Shown here piece after piece: positions 1-11,531 of a DNA stretch of 44,490 nucleotides. How positions within the stretch are numbered: position 1 is the first letter of the stretch; the number at the start of each line of letters is the position of its first letter. The position numbers were made by a program, and so were the translations under genes. Origin of the DNA: Burkholderiaceae bacterium (GTDB lineage: Bacteria > Pseudomonadota > Gammaproteobacteria > Burkholderiales > Burkholderiaceae_C); NCBI GenBank assembly GCA_023150375.1, contig JAKLLA010000027.1:1-44490 (forward strand). The letters run 5' to 3'. The notes beneath the pieces were generated by a model. It had not been told where the DNA came from. It saw nothing but the letters and a program-made list of their open reading frames with translations, and did not search any database.

Positions 1-1214
1 GCCAGGCTGCGCACCTCGCCGGCCACCACCGCGAAGCCGCGGCCCTGCTCGCCCGCCCGCGCGGCTTCCACCGCGGCGTTGAGCGCCAGGATGTTGGTCT
101 GGAAGGCAATGCCGTCGATCACGCCGATGATGTCGCCGATCTTGCGGCTGGACGCCGCGATGGCCTCCATGTTGCTCACCACCTGGGCCACCACTTCGCC
201 GCCGCGCTGCGCCACCGCGCTGGCCCCCTGCGCCAGCTGGTTGCCCTGGCGGGCGTTGTCGGCGTTCTGCCGCACCGTGGCACCCAGCTGCTCCATCGAG
301 GCCGCCGTCTGCTGCAGCGCGCTGGCCTGCGCCTCGGTGCGCCCGGACAGGTCCTGGTTGCCCTGGGCGATCTGCGCGCTGGCAGTGGCCACGTGCTCGG
401 CATTGCCGCGCACCGTGCCGACGATGCCGGCCAGCGACTGCTGCATGCCCTGCAGGGCCTGCAGCAGCTCGGCCACCTCGTCGCGGCCCTGCGGCTGCAC
501 GGGGGTGCTCAGGTCGCCGGCCTGGATGCGGCGCGCCACCCGGGTGGCCTCGGCCACCGGCTCGGCCACCGAGCGGGTCACGGCCCAGGCCAGCAGCACA
601 CCGATCAGCAGGGTAGCCAGGACGCCGACGGCGACGACCACCCTCATGCGCTGCCGGGTCTGGCCGGCGGCGGCGTACTCGGCCGCGCCGATGTCCACCT
701 GCAGCTGGATGAGCTTCTCCAGCCGGCCCTGGGCCTCGCGCAGCAGCGGCAGGGTGCGTTCGCCGTACATCCGCTGGGCCTCGTCGACCCGGCCCTGCTG
801 CAGGGCATCGCGGATCTCCACCAGGCCGCCCTTCACATAGCGGGCCCGCGCCGCCTCGAAGGCCTCGGCCTGGGCGCGCTCGTTCTCGTCCATCGCCGTG
901 GCCCGGTAGGCCTTCAGACGCTGGTCGATCTCGGCCGTGTTGGCAGCCATCTCGGTGTTGCGGCTGCGCAGGTTCTCGGCATCGGGGCGCGCGAGCATGT
1001 CCATCACCAGGATGCGGTTGCGCAACATGCGCTCGTTGACCGCGGCCAGCTCCTGCAGCGCCACCATGCGGTCCTCGTAGACGACGCGCAGGCCACCGTG
1101 CAGGCGTTCGGCGGACCAGACGCCGAGTGCCGCGATGGCCACCAGAAAGGACAGCAGCACGCCGAAGCCGAGCAAGAGGCGGGCGCGCAGTCTGAGTCGG
1201 AGCAGGAAATTCAT
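1..1214 (-). CDS. Methyl-accepting chemotaxis protein, C-terminus cut by window edge
   Basis: A transmembrane chemoreceptor that would pass a periplasmic ligand signal to CheA/CheW. About 404 codons are present. The N-terminus has a short basic segment and a first membrane helix (about residues 9-30), then a periplasmic four-helix-bundle-like domain, a second helix ([19 protein letters not shown], about 185-205), a HAMP domain, and the start of the cytoplasmic signalling domain. The last visible residues ([20 protein letters not shown], then [13 protein letters not shown]) are the conserved hairpin region of Tar/Tsr-type receptors, so only the descending arm and any C-terminal tail are missing. 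The start ATG at 1212-1214 has an AAGGA Shine-Dalgarno at 1223-1227. It is divergent from the acyl-CoA dehydrogenase genes. The ligand cannot be deduced. Confidence 0.95.
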   Translation of the reverse strand, partial: MNFLLRLRLRARLLLGFGVLLSFLVAIAALGVWSAERLHGGLRVVYEDRMVALQELAAVNERMLRNRILVMDMLARPDAENLRSRNTEMAANTAEIDQRLKAYRATAMDENERAQAEAFEAARARYVKGGLVEIRDALQQGRVDEAQRMYGERTLPLLREAQGRLEKLIQLQVDIGAAEYAAAGQTRQRMRVVVAVGVLATLLIGVLLAWAVTRSVAEPVAEATRVARRIQAGDLSTPVQPQGRDEVAELLQALQGMQQSLAGIVGTVRGNAEHVATASAQIAQGNQDLSGRTEAQASALQQTAASMEQLGATVRQNADNARQGNQLAQGASAVAQRGGEVVAQVVSNMEAIAASSRKIGDIIGVIDGIAFQTNILALNAAVEAARAGEQGRGFAVVAGEVRSL

Positions 1215-1478
1215 GGGCGGGGTCCTTCGAGGCCGTCCGCGCGGTCCTGTGCAAAGACCCAGGGGAACCGCAGACCAGGGCAGCAGGGTCGAGTGTCTGT
1301 CGGGCTCGGCCGTTGCCAAGCAGCGAACAGCGGCGACGCAAGGGACCAATTCCGGCCGACGGGGGGTCGGTCGGACTGTCCCTGCAGCGACAGGCCGGCA
1401 TCGAACGGTCGTGCTAAAAATCGCTTCCTTCCACGGCCGGGCGGTGCACCCGGCCCGGGCACAGCAGGAGACTCCCGC

Positions 1479-2660
1479 ATGGACCTGAACTTCACGGCCG
1501 AGGAACTGGCGTTCCGCGCCGACATCCGCCGCTGGGTGGCCGAGAACCTTCCGGCCGACCTGGCCCACAAGGTGCACAACGCCCTGCGGCTCACCCGTGA
1601 CGACATGCAGCGCTGGGCGCGCATCCTCGGCAAGAAGGGCTGGCTGGGCTACGGCTGGCCCAAGCAGTTCGGCGGCCCGGGCTGGAACGCGATCCAGAAG
1701 CACCTGTTCGAGGAGGAGTGCGCCATGGCCGGCGCGCCGCGCATCGTGCCCTTCGGCCCGGTGATGGTGGCCCCGGTGATCATGGCCTTCGGTACGCAAG
1801 AGCAGCAGCAGCGCTTCCTGCCCGGCATCGCCAGCGGCGACGTCTGGTGGAGCCAGGGCTACTCGGAGCCGGGCTCGGGCTCGGACCTGGCCTCGGTCAA
1901 GACCCGCGCCGAGCGCGTGGGCAACAAATACATCGTCAACGGCCAGAAGACCTGGACGACGCTGGGCCAGTACGGCGAGTGGATCTTCTGCCTGGTGCGC
2001 ACCAGCACGGAAGGCAAGCCGCAGACGGGCATCAGCTTCCTGCTGATCGACATGAAGTCGCCCGGCGTGACGGTGCGCCCGATCATCCTGCTCGACGGCG
2101 AGCACGAGGTGAACGAGGTGTTCTTCGACAACGTCGAGGTGCCTGCGGAGAACCTAATCGGCGAGGAGAACAAGGGCTGGACCTACGCCAAGCACCTGCT
2201 GGCGCACGAGCGCACCAACATCGCCGACGTGAACCGTGCCAAGCGCGAGCTGGAGCGGCTCAAGCGCATCGCCAAGGCGGAAGGCGTCTACGACGACCTG
2301 CGCTTCCGCGACCAGATCGCGCTGCTGGAGGTGGACATCGTCGCGCTGGAGATGCTGGTGCTGCGCGTGCTCAGCGCCGAGAAGAGCGGCAAGAACAGCC
2401 TGGACGTGGCGGGCCTCTTGAAGATCCGCGGCAGCGAGATCCAGCAGCGCTACACCGAGCTGATGATGCAGGCCGCCGGGCCGTACAGCCTGCCCTTCAT
2501 CCACGAGGCGATGGAGGCCGGCTGGCAGGGCGACCATGTCGGAGCGGCCTACTGCGCGCCGCTGGCGGGCACCTTCTTCAACTACCGCAAGACGACGATC
2601 TACGGTGGATCCAACGAGGTCCAGCGCAACATCGTCGCCCAGACCGTGCTGGGGAGCTGA
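1479..2660 (+). CDS. Acyl-CoA dehydrogenase, large (PimC-like) subunit
   Basis: A flavoprotein that oxidises an acyl-CoA to the 2-enoyl-CoA in the cytoplasm. It has 393 residues with the usual N-helical, middle beta ([14 protein letters not shown], residues 126-139, FAD/substrate motif) and C-helical domains. The C-terminus reads [13 protein letters not shown], so a glycine (about residue 376) stands where MCAD-type enzymes carry the catalytic glutamate of IYEGT. The C-domain also lacks the RKQFG motif, which is present in the next gene. This split of motifs is typical of heteromeric dehydrogenases such as pimeloyl-CoA dehydrogenase PimC/PimD or the steroid ChsE/FadE pairs. ATG at 1479 has AGGAG at 1466-1470. 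The stop is 3 nt before its partner's start. Substrate is uncertain: dicarboxyl-, aromatic- or steroid-derived acyl-CoA are all possible. Confidence 0.9.
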   Translation: MDLNFTAEELAFRADIRRWVAENLPADLAHKVHNALRLTRDDMQRWARILGKKGWLGYGWPKQFGGPGWNAIQKHLFEEECAMAGAPRIVPFGPVMVAPVIMAFGTQEQQQRFLPGIASGDVWWSQGYSEPGSGSDLASVKTRAERVGNKYIVNGQKTWTTLGQYGEWIFCLVRTSTEGKPQTGISFLLIDMKSPGVTVRPIILLDGEHEVNEVFFDNVEVPAENLIGEENKGWTYAKHLLAHERTNIADVNRAKRELERLKRIAKAEGVYDDLRFRDQIALLEVDIVALEMLVLRVLSAEKSGKNSLDVAGLLKIRGSEIQQRYTELMMQAAGPYSLPFIHEAMEAGWQGDHVGAAYCAPLAGTFFNYRKTTIYGGSNEVQRNIVAQTVLGS

Positions 2661-2663
2661 GCC

Positions 2664-3773
2664 ATGGATTTCGATTTCACCGACGAGCAGAACTCCCTGC
2701 GCGAGGCCGTGGCCCGCTGGGTCGAGAAGGGCTTCGGCTTCGAGCGCCGCCACGCGCTGGCCCGGGCCGGCGGCGCGACCCGTGCGGTCTACGCCGAGCT
2801 GGCCGAACTGGGCCTGACCGGGCTGGCCATCGCCGAGGAGCACGGCGGGCTGGGCTTCGGCGCGGTCGAGGCGATGGTGGTGATGGAGGAACTGGGCCGC
2901 GGCCTGGTCAACGCCCCCTACCTGCATGGCGCGCTGGTGGCGCCGTCGCTGCTGGCCTTCGCCCCGGCCGACCTGCAGGCCGCCTGGCTGCCGAAGATGG
3001 CCAGCGGCGAGGCGCTGGTCGTGCTGGCCCACCAGGAACGTGGCGCGCGCTACCGGCTCGACCAGGTGACCACCCGCGCCACCGAGGCGAACGACGCCTG
3101 GACCGTGACCGGGGCCAAGAGCCTGGTGCCCGCGGGCGACGAGGCCGACGCCTTCCTGGTGCCGGCGCACACGCCGCACGGCATCCGCATCTTCCTGGTC
3201 GAGCGCGCCGCCTGCCAGGTGCGCGGCTACCCCACGCAGGACGGCGCGCGCGCCGCCGAGGTGAGCTTCGACAACGCTCCGGCCCAGCTGGTGGCCGAGA
3301 ACGGCCTGGTCGAGCTGGAGGGCGCCATCGACGTGGGCATCGCGGCGGTCTGCGCCGAGGCGGTGGGGCTGATGGAGCGGATGACCGCGCTGACGGTCGA
3401 GTACATGAACACGCGCAAGCAGTTCGGCGTCACGCTGTCGACCTTCCAGGCGCTGCGCCACCGCATCGCCGACGTGAAGATGCAGCTCGAACTCGGCCGC
3501 GCGATGAGCTACTACGCCACGCTCAAGCTGGGCGAGCCGGCCGCGCAGCGCCGCCGCGCGCTCAGCCAGGCCAAGGTGCAGATCGGCCAGTCGGTGCGCT
3601 TCGTCGGCCAGCAGTGCACCCAGCTGCACGGCGGCATCGGCGTGACCGACGAGTACGTCTCCAGCCACTACTTCAAGCGGCTGACCATGGTCGAGATGCA
3701 GTTCGGCGACACCCTGCACCACCTCGGCGAGGTGAGTGCGCGCATGCAGGACGGCGCCGGCGTGTTCGCCTGA
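2664..3773 (+). CDS. Acyl-CoA dehydrogenase, small (PimD-like) subunit
   Basis: Partner subunit of the preceding dehydrogenase, 369 residues. It keeps the C-terminal FAD-binding signatures missing from its neighbour: NTRKQFGVTLSTFQALRH and QLHGGIGVTDEY. Its middle domain is degenerate (no [11 protein letters not shown]-like motif), and the C-terminus (FGDTLHHLGEV) has no IYEGT-type glutamate. The two chains therefore look complementary, consistent with an obligate heterotetramer with reduced FAD content, as known for PimC/PimD-like and ChsE-type enzymes. ATG 2664 lies 3 nt after the upstream stop with GGGGAG at 2651-2656, so the genes are cotranscribed. Which subunit supplies the base cannot be decided here. 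Confidence 0.9.
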   Translation: MDFDFTDEQNSLREAVARWVEKGFGFERRHALARAGGATRAVYAELAELGLTGLAIAEEHGGLGFGAVEAMVVMEELGRGLVNAPYLHGALVAPSLLAFAPADLQAAWLPKMASGEALVVLAHQERGARYRLDQVTTRATEANDAWTVTGAKSLVPAGDEADAFLVPAHTPHGIRIFLVERAACQVRGYPTQDGARAAEVSFDNAPAQLVAENGLVELEGAIDVGIAAVCAEAVGLMERMTALTVEYMNTRKQFGVTLSTFQALRHRIADVKMQLELGRAMSYYATLKLGEPAAQRRRALSQAKVQIGQSVRFVGQQCTQLHGGIGVTDEYVSSHYFKRLTMVEMQFGDTLHHLGEVSARMQDGAGVFA

Positions 3774-3842
3774 CCCAGCCCGTGCGGGCGTGTGAGGAGG
3801 GCGGGCCACGGTGGGCGCGATGACTTCGCGCACACTCCCGGC

Positions 3843-4862
3843 ATGACGATCCCCGCCCCCCTGCCCTACCCCGGCGCGATCACCGACGTCGCGCCGCTGA
3901 AGGTCGGCCACTTCACCGACACGCGCCGGCCCACCGGCTGCAGCGTCGTGCTCTGCGAGGCCGGCGCCACCTGCGGCGTCGATGTGCGCGGCGCGGCGCC
4001 CGGCACCCGCGAGACCGACCTGCTGCGCCCGGACAACCTGGTCGAGCAGGTCCACGCCGTGCTGCTGGCCGGCGGCAGCGCCTTCGGCCTGGACGCCGCC
4101 AGCGGCGTGATGCGCTGGCTGGAAGAGGCCGGCCACGGCTTCCCGGTCGGCCCGGCGCGCGTGCCCATCGTGCCCGCCGCGGTGCTCTTCGACCTGCTGG
4201 TGGGCGACCACCGCATCCGCCCCGATGCCGATGCCGGCCATGCCGCCTGCGCCGCCGCCAGCCGCGCCGCACCCGCCCAGGGCGGCGTCGGCGCCGGCAC
4301 CGGCGCGACGCTGGGCAAGCTCTTCGGCGTCGCCCATGCGATGAAGGGCGGCATCGGCACGGCCTCGCTGCGCGCCGGGCGCTTCACCGTGGGCGCGCTG
4401 ATCGCGGTCAACGCGCTGGGCGACGTGCGCGACCCCGCCACCGGCCGCCTGCTGGCCGGCTCGCGCACCCCCGACGGGACGGGTCTGCGCGACGCCACGG
4501 CCCGCCTGGTCGCCGGGGACCTGCCCGCCGGCGCGCTGGCCGGCATGGCCACCACGATCGGCGTCGTCGCCACCGACGCGGTGCTGACCAAGGCCCAGGC
4601 GAACAAGCTGGCGACCATGGCGCACGACGGCCTGGCCCGCGCGATCTCGCCGGTGCACACGATGACCGACGGCGACACCCTCTTCGCCCTGGCCACCGGC
4701 GCCGCCGAAGGCCAGGCCGACCTGACGGTGCTGGGCGCGCTGGCGGCCGAGGCCACCGCGCGGGCGATCGTCAACGCCATCTGCGCCGCCACCGGCCTGA
4801 CGCTGCCCGACGGCACGCGCCTGCCCGCCGCCGCCGACCTGAACCGACCGGAGACCTGCTGA
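3843..4862 (+). CDS. P1 (S58, DmpA/NylC-type) N-terminal nucleophile hydrolase
   Basis: A member of the DmpA / beta-aminopeptidase BapA / nylon-oligomer hydrolase NylC family, whose members self-cleave to expose an N-terminal Ser or Thr nucleophile and hydrolyse amides of D- or beta-amino acids or omega-amino acids. It has 339 residues. The N-terminal part has VGHFTDTRRPTGCSVVLCEA and LLAGGSAFGLDAASGVMRWL, the predicted cleavage region is MATTIGVVATDAVLTKAQ (235-252), and GGVGAGTGATLGK (147-159) is a family motif. By alignment with the short C-terminal block, Thr237 would be the nucleophile as in NylC, rather than Ser as in DmpA. No signal peptide is seen, so it is cytoplasmic. Its stop overlaps the next start (TGATG). 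A hexamer CACACT lies 6 nt upstream and no Shine-Dalgarno is visible. Confidence 0.88.
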   Translation: MTIPAPLPYPGAITDVAPLKVGHFTDTRRPTGCSVVLCEAGATCGVDVRGAAPGTRETDLLRPDNLVEQVHAVLLAGGSAFGLDAASGVMRWLEEAGHGFPVGPARVPIVPAAVLFDLLVGDHRIRPDADAGHAACAAASRAAPAQGGVGAGTGATLGKLFGVAHAMKGGIGTASLRAGRFTVGALIAVNALGDVRDPATGRLLAGSRTPDGTGLRDATARLVAGDLPAGALAGMATTIGVVATDAVLTKAQANKLATMAHDGLARAISPVHTMTDGDTLFALATGAAEGQADLTVLGALAAEATARAIVNAICAATGLTLPDGTRLPAAADLNRPETC

Positions 4863-5614
4863 TGGCCCGCAAGAACACGAAGGCCGGCGCGCCGGCCACG
4901 CTGGCCCTGGCCGACGCCCTTTTCAGCCAGGGCCTGGGCGCGCGCCGCGAGTGCGAGGGCCTGGTGGCCACCGGGCTGGTGCGGGTGAATGGCCGCACGG
5001 TCACCGACCCCTTCGAGCCGGTGGCCACCGAGGGCCTGGTGCTGGAGGTCGAGGGCAAGCTCTGGCCCTACCACGCCCAGGCGGTGATCCTGATGCACAA
5101 GCCGGCCGGCTACGAGTGCTCGCAGAAGCCCTCGGCCTGGCCGAGCGTGCTGACGCTGCTGCCCGGCCCGCTGCGTCGGCGCGACGTGCAGCCCGTCGGC
5201 CGGCTGGACGTGGACACCACTGGTCTGCTGCTGCTGACCGACGACGGCGCACTGATCCACCGGCTGACGCACCCCAAGCGCCACGTGCCGAAGGTCTATG
5301 AAGTCACCACCGCCCGCCCGGTGGAAGAGGGCCAGCTCGAGAAGCTGCGCGCCGGCGTGAAGCTGCACGACGAGCCGGCCCTGGTGCGCGTGCTGGCCTG
5401 CGAGCGCAGCGGTGAATGCTCGATGCGCATGACGCTGGGCGAAGGCAAGTACCACCAGGTCAAGCGCATGGTGGCCGCGGTGGGCAACCACGTCGAGGCG
5501 CTGCACCGCAGCGCCTTCGGCGCGCTGACGCTGCCGGCCGACCTGGCGCCCGGTCAGTGGCGCTGGATCGACGACCCGGCGGTGATCACCGCCGCGGCGG
5601 CTCGACCCGACTGA
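4862..5614 (+). CDS. rsuA: rRNA small-subunit pseudouridine synthase, RsuA family
   Basis: Converts a uridine in 16S rRNA (U516 in E. coli) to pseudouridine. It has 250 residues: an N-terminal S4 RNA-binding domain (about 15-60, including GLVRVNGRTV), then the synthase domain with the catalytic motif GRLDVDTTGLLLLTDDG, in which Asp116 is the expected catalytic residue, and a C-terminal GKYHQVKRM motif typical of RsuA/RluB/RluE/RluF. The length and the YECSQKPSAWPSVLTLLP segment favour RsuA over RluB. The start codon overlaps the previous stop by one base (TGATG), so translation is probably coupled to the peptidase gene. A perfect hairpin follows the stop. Confidence 0.88.
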   Translation: MARKNTKAGAPATLALADALFSQGLGARRECEGLVATGLVRVNGRTVTDPFEPVATEGLVLEVEGKLWPYHAQAVILMHKPAGYECSQKPSAWPSVLTLLPGPLRRRDVQPVGRLDVDTTGLLLLTDDGALIHRLTHPKRHVPKVYEVTTARPVEEGQLEKLRAGVKLHDEPALVRVLACERSGECSMRMTLGEGKYHQVKRMVAAVGNHVEALHRSAFGALTLPADLAPGQWRWIDDPAVITAAAARPD

Positions 5615-5640
5615 CCCGACGGGCCTGACGAACCCGGCAG

Positions 5641-5667
5641 CAGGGGCCGGAAAGCGCCCGGCCCCTG
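5641..5667. terminator. GC-rich hairpin between convergent rsuA and katG
   Basis: A perfect 10-bp stem (CAGGGGCCGG / CCGGCCCCTG) with a 7-nt loop at 5651-5657 sits between two convergent stop codons. There is no T-run on either side, so it is a plausible bidirectional or Rho-assisted terminator rather than a classic intrinsic one. Confidence 0.55.
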
Positions 5668-5679
5668 CCGACATCTCGC

Positions 5680-9101
<3,422 letters not shown>

Positions 9102-9119
9102 CCGCAGGGCGCGCCGGAG

Positions 9120-9518
9120 ATGTCGCTGCGCATCGACCCGGCCGAGGTGCAGTTCAGCGCCATCCGCGCCCAGGGACCGGGCGGGCAGAACGTCCACAAG
9201 GTGGCCAGCGCGGCGCAGCTGCGCTTCGACATCCGCGCCTCGTCGCTGCCGGCGGCGGTCAAGGCCCGGCTGCTGCAGTGGCCGGACGCGCGCATCACGG
9301 CCGACGGCGTGGTCGTGATCAAGGCGCAGACGCACCGCAGCCTGCCGATGAACCAGGCCGAGGCCCTGCAGCGTCTGCAGGAGCTGGTCGAGGCGGCCGC
9401 CCATGTGCCCAGGACGCGGCGCGCCACCCGGCCCACGCGGGGCTCGCAGCAGCGCCGCCTGCAGGGCAAGGCGCTGCGCGCGGGCATCAAGGCCGGGCGA
9501 GGGCGGGTGACGGAGTGA
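9120..9518 (+). CDS. arfB: Peptidyl-tRNA hydrolase ArfB (YaeJ)
   Basis: Rescues ribosomes stalled on truncated mRNA by hydrolysing the peptidyl-tRNA ester. It has 132 residues and the class I release-factor motif at Gly21-Gly22-Gln23 (QGPGGQNVHK). The C-terminal tail is strongly basic (PRTRRATRPTRGSQQRRLQGKA), matching the ArfB tail that enters the empty mRNA channel. The absence of a codon-recognition domain separates it from PrfA/PrfB. It lies 18 nt after ribF and 35 nt before radA, same strand. Confidence 0.95.
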   Translation: MSLRIDPAEVQFSAIRAQGPGGQNVHKVASAAQLRFDIRASSLPAAVKARLLQWPDARITADGVVVIKAQTHRSLPMNQAEALQRLQELVEAAAHVPRTRRATRPTRGSQQRRLQGKALRAGIKAGRGRVTE

Positions 9519-9553
9519 GCCGGCGGCCCGGGCCGCCGGCCACAATGCACGCC

Positions 9554-10936
9554 ATGACCCGCGCGAAGACGATCTACACCTGCCGCGAGTGCGGCGGCAC
9601 GAGCTCCAAGTGGCTGGGCAAGTGCCCGCACTGCAACGCCTGGAACACGCTGGAGGAATCGGTGGCCGAGCCGGCTCCCGGCGCGGCGAAGAACCGCTTC
9701 CAGGCGCTGGCGCGCAGCCAGCCGGTGGCGACGCTGGCCGACATCGAGGCCGCCGACGTGGCGCGCACCCCCACCGGGCTGGAGGAGCTCGACCGCGTGC
9801 TCGGCGGCGGCGTGGTCGAAGGCGGCGTGGTGCTGATCGGCGGCGACCCCGGCATCGGCAAGAGCACGCTGCTGCTGCAGGCGGCCGAGGCGCTGTCGCG
9901 GCAGATGAAGGTGCTGTACGTCACCGGCGAGGAGTCCGGCGCACAGGTGGCGCTGCGCGCGCGCCGGCTCGGACTGGGCGGGCAGCAGCTGCGCGTGCTG
10001 GCCGAGATCGGCCTGGAGCGCATCCAGGCCACGCTGGAGAGCGAGCAGCCGGACTTCTGTGTCATCGACTCGATCCAGACGCTCTACTCCGACCAGCTCA
10101 GCTCGGCGCCGGGCTCGGTGGCGCAGGTGCGCGAGTGCGCGGCCCAGCTCACCCGCAGCGCCAAGGCCAGCGGCTGCACGATGGTGCTGGTCGGCCATGT
10201 CACCAAGGAGGGCGCGCTGGCCGGCCCGCGCGTGCTCGAGCACATCGTCGACACGGTGCTGTACTTCGAGGGCGATACGCACTCGAGCTTCCGGCTGGTG
10301 CGGGCGATCAAGAACCGCTTCGGCGCGGTCAACGAGATCGGCGTCTTCGCGATGACCGAGCGCGGCCTGAAGGGGGTGAGCAACCCCAGCGCGATCTTCC
10401 TGTCCACCCACACCCACGCGCCGGTGCCGGGCTCCTGCGTGCTGGTGACGCTGGAGGGCACGCGGCCGATGCTGGTGGAGATCCAGGCACTGGTGGATTC
10501 GGGCGGGCCGAGCCCGCGGCGGCTGTCGGTGGGCCTCGAGCGCGACCGGCTGGCGATGCTGCTGGCGGTGCTGCACCGCCACGCCGGAGTGGGCGCGGCC
10601 GACCAGGACGTGTTCGTCAACGCGGTGGGCGGCGTGCGCATCAGCGAGCCCGCGGCTGACCTGGCGGTGCTGCTGGCCATCCAGAGCTCGCTGCGCGGGC
10701 GGGCCCTGCCGCGCGGCTTCGTGGCCTTCGGCGAGGTCGGCCTGGCCGGTGAGGTGCGGCCCGCGCCACGCGGCCAGGAACGCCTGCGCGAGGCGGCCAA
10801 GCTGGGCTTCTCGGTGGCGGTGCTGCCGCGCGCGAACCTGCCGAAGAAGCCGGTCGAGGGGCTGGAACTGCACGGCGTGGACCGCATCGAAGAGGCCATC
10901 GGCCTGCTGCGCCAGTTCGAGACGGCGGCCGGCTGA
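9554..10936 (+). CDS. radA: DNA repair protein RadA
   Basis: A RecA-like branch-migration helicase for recombination intermediates. It has 460 residues, the same length as E. coli RadA. The N-terminal zinc finger uses Cys10, Cys13, Cys24 and Cys27 (TCRECGG, GKCPHCNAW). The Walker A motif is GGDPGIGKST (96-105), the RadA-specific KNRFG motif is near 253-257, and the C-terminal Lon-protease-like domain (LAVLLAIQSS, AFGEVGLAGEVRP) is complete. An in-frame ATG at 9545 would add MHA. I prefer 9554 because the zinc-finger lead-in then matches the family and a CACAAT hexamer at 9541-9546 would place a transcript start near 9554. Confidence 0.96.
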   Translation: MTRAKTIYTCRECGGTSSKWLGKCPHCNAWNTLEESVAEPAPGAAKNRFQALARSQPVATLADIEAADVARTPTGLEELDRVLGGGVVEGGVVLIGGDPGIGKSTLLLQAAEALSRQMKVLYVTGEESGAQVALRARRLGLGGQQLRVLAEIGLERIQATLESEQPDFCVIDSIQTLYSDQLSSAPGSVAQVRECAAQLTRSAKASGCTMVLVGHVTKEGALAGPRVLEHIVDTVLYFEGDTHSSFRLVRAIKNRFGAVNEIGVFAMTERGLKGVSNPSAIFLSTHTHAPVPGSCVLVTLEGTRPMLVEIQALVDSGGPSPRRLSVGLERDRLAMLLAVLHRHAGVGAADQDVFVNAVGGVRISEPAADLAVLLAIQSSLRGRALPRGFVAFGEVGLAGEVRPAPRGQERLREAAKLGFSVAVLPRANLPKKPVEGLELHGVDRIEEAIGLLRQFETAAG

Positions 10937-11013
10937 AGGGCGCGCGGACCCCGTACCGGTGCGCTGTCCCTCCAGGCCCCTTCCGGCCGCGCGACATCAC
11001 CGCGCCGGGCAGG

Positions 11014-11019
11014 GATAAT
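11014..11019 (+). promoter_or_regulatory. Candidate -10 box upstream of the 11055 gene
   Basis: GATAAT in the 118-bp gap after radA, 35 nt before the ATG at 11055. No clear -35 box is seen at the expected distance. It would allow the small membrane protein to be expressed independently of radA. Confidence 0.3.
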
Positions 11020-11054
11020 CCGGATCTGCGCAGTTCCTACAAGAGGCGGGTGGC

Positions 11055-11498
11055 ATGTCGCTGGCAAGCAAGTTCACGGGCAGAAGCTTCGGCACGATCC
11101 TGGCAGGCTCGGCCCTGCTGATCGGCTGGTTCCTCTACGGTTGGCAGGGCGTGGTGCTGAGCATCACGATCGTCGTGTTCTGGATGATCATCCAGTTCAA
11201 CCAGGCCACGCGCGCGCTGCGCAGCGCGGCGCAGCAGCCCAAGGGGCAGATCGACAGCATCGTGCGGGTGCAGTCGCGCCTGGCGCACGGCATGACGATG
11301 GCCGAGGTGCTGCGCATCACCGGCAGCCTGGGACTGCCCACGGAGCGGCGCAACGAATGGCTCTGGCGTGACGCGGCGGGGCACGAGATCGCAGTGACGC
11401 TGCGACGCGACGTGGTGGTGCGCTGGGCGGTGGCCCGCGCCGACGAAAGCCGCTTCATGGAGTACCCGGCCGAATCGTCCTACGACAAGGCCGCCTGA
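11055..11498 (+). CDS. Small conserved membrane protein of unknown function
   Basis: 147 residues. Two adjacent hydrophobic stretches (TILAGSALLIGWFLYGW and VVLSITIVVFWMIIQF, about residues 14-47) form a helical hairpin. The rest is a soluble cytoplasmic part with GMTMAEVLRITGSLG and ERRNEWLWRDAAGHEIAVTLRRDVVVRWAV, which reads like a small alpha/beta domain related to the BamE/SmpA-type fold (a predicted resemblance only). There is no catalytic motif. It stands alone between radA and a convergent histidine kinase, with a weak purine-rich ribosome site (AAGAGG) upstream of the ATG. Confidence 0.8.
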   Translation: MSLASKFTGRSFGTILAGSALLIGWFLYGWQGVVLSITIVVFWMIIQFNQATRALRSAAQQPKGQIDSIVRVQSRLAHGMTMAEVLRITGSLGLPTERRNEWLWRDAAGHEIAVTLRRDVVVRWAVARADESRFMEYPAESSYDKAA

Positions 11499-11531
11499 GC
11501 TCCCGCAGACGCCCGGACCGCGGCGCGGCGT

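Noticed and set aside
9545-9553. Earlier ATG for radA
   Set aside because: It would add only MHA, has no Shine-Dalgarno, and the second ATG gives the usual distance to the zinc finger.
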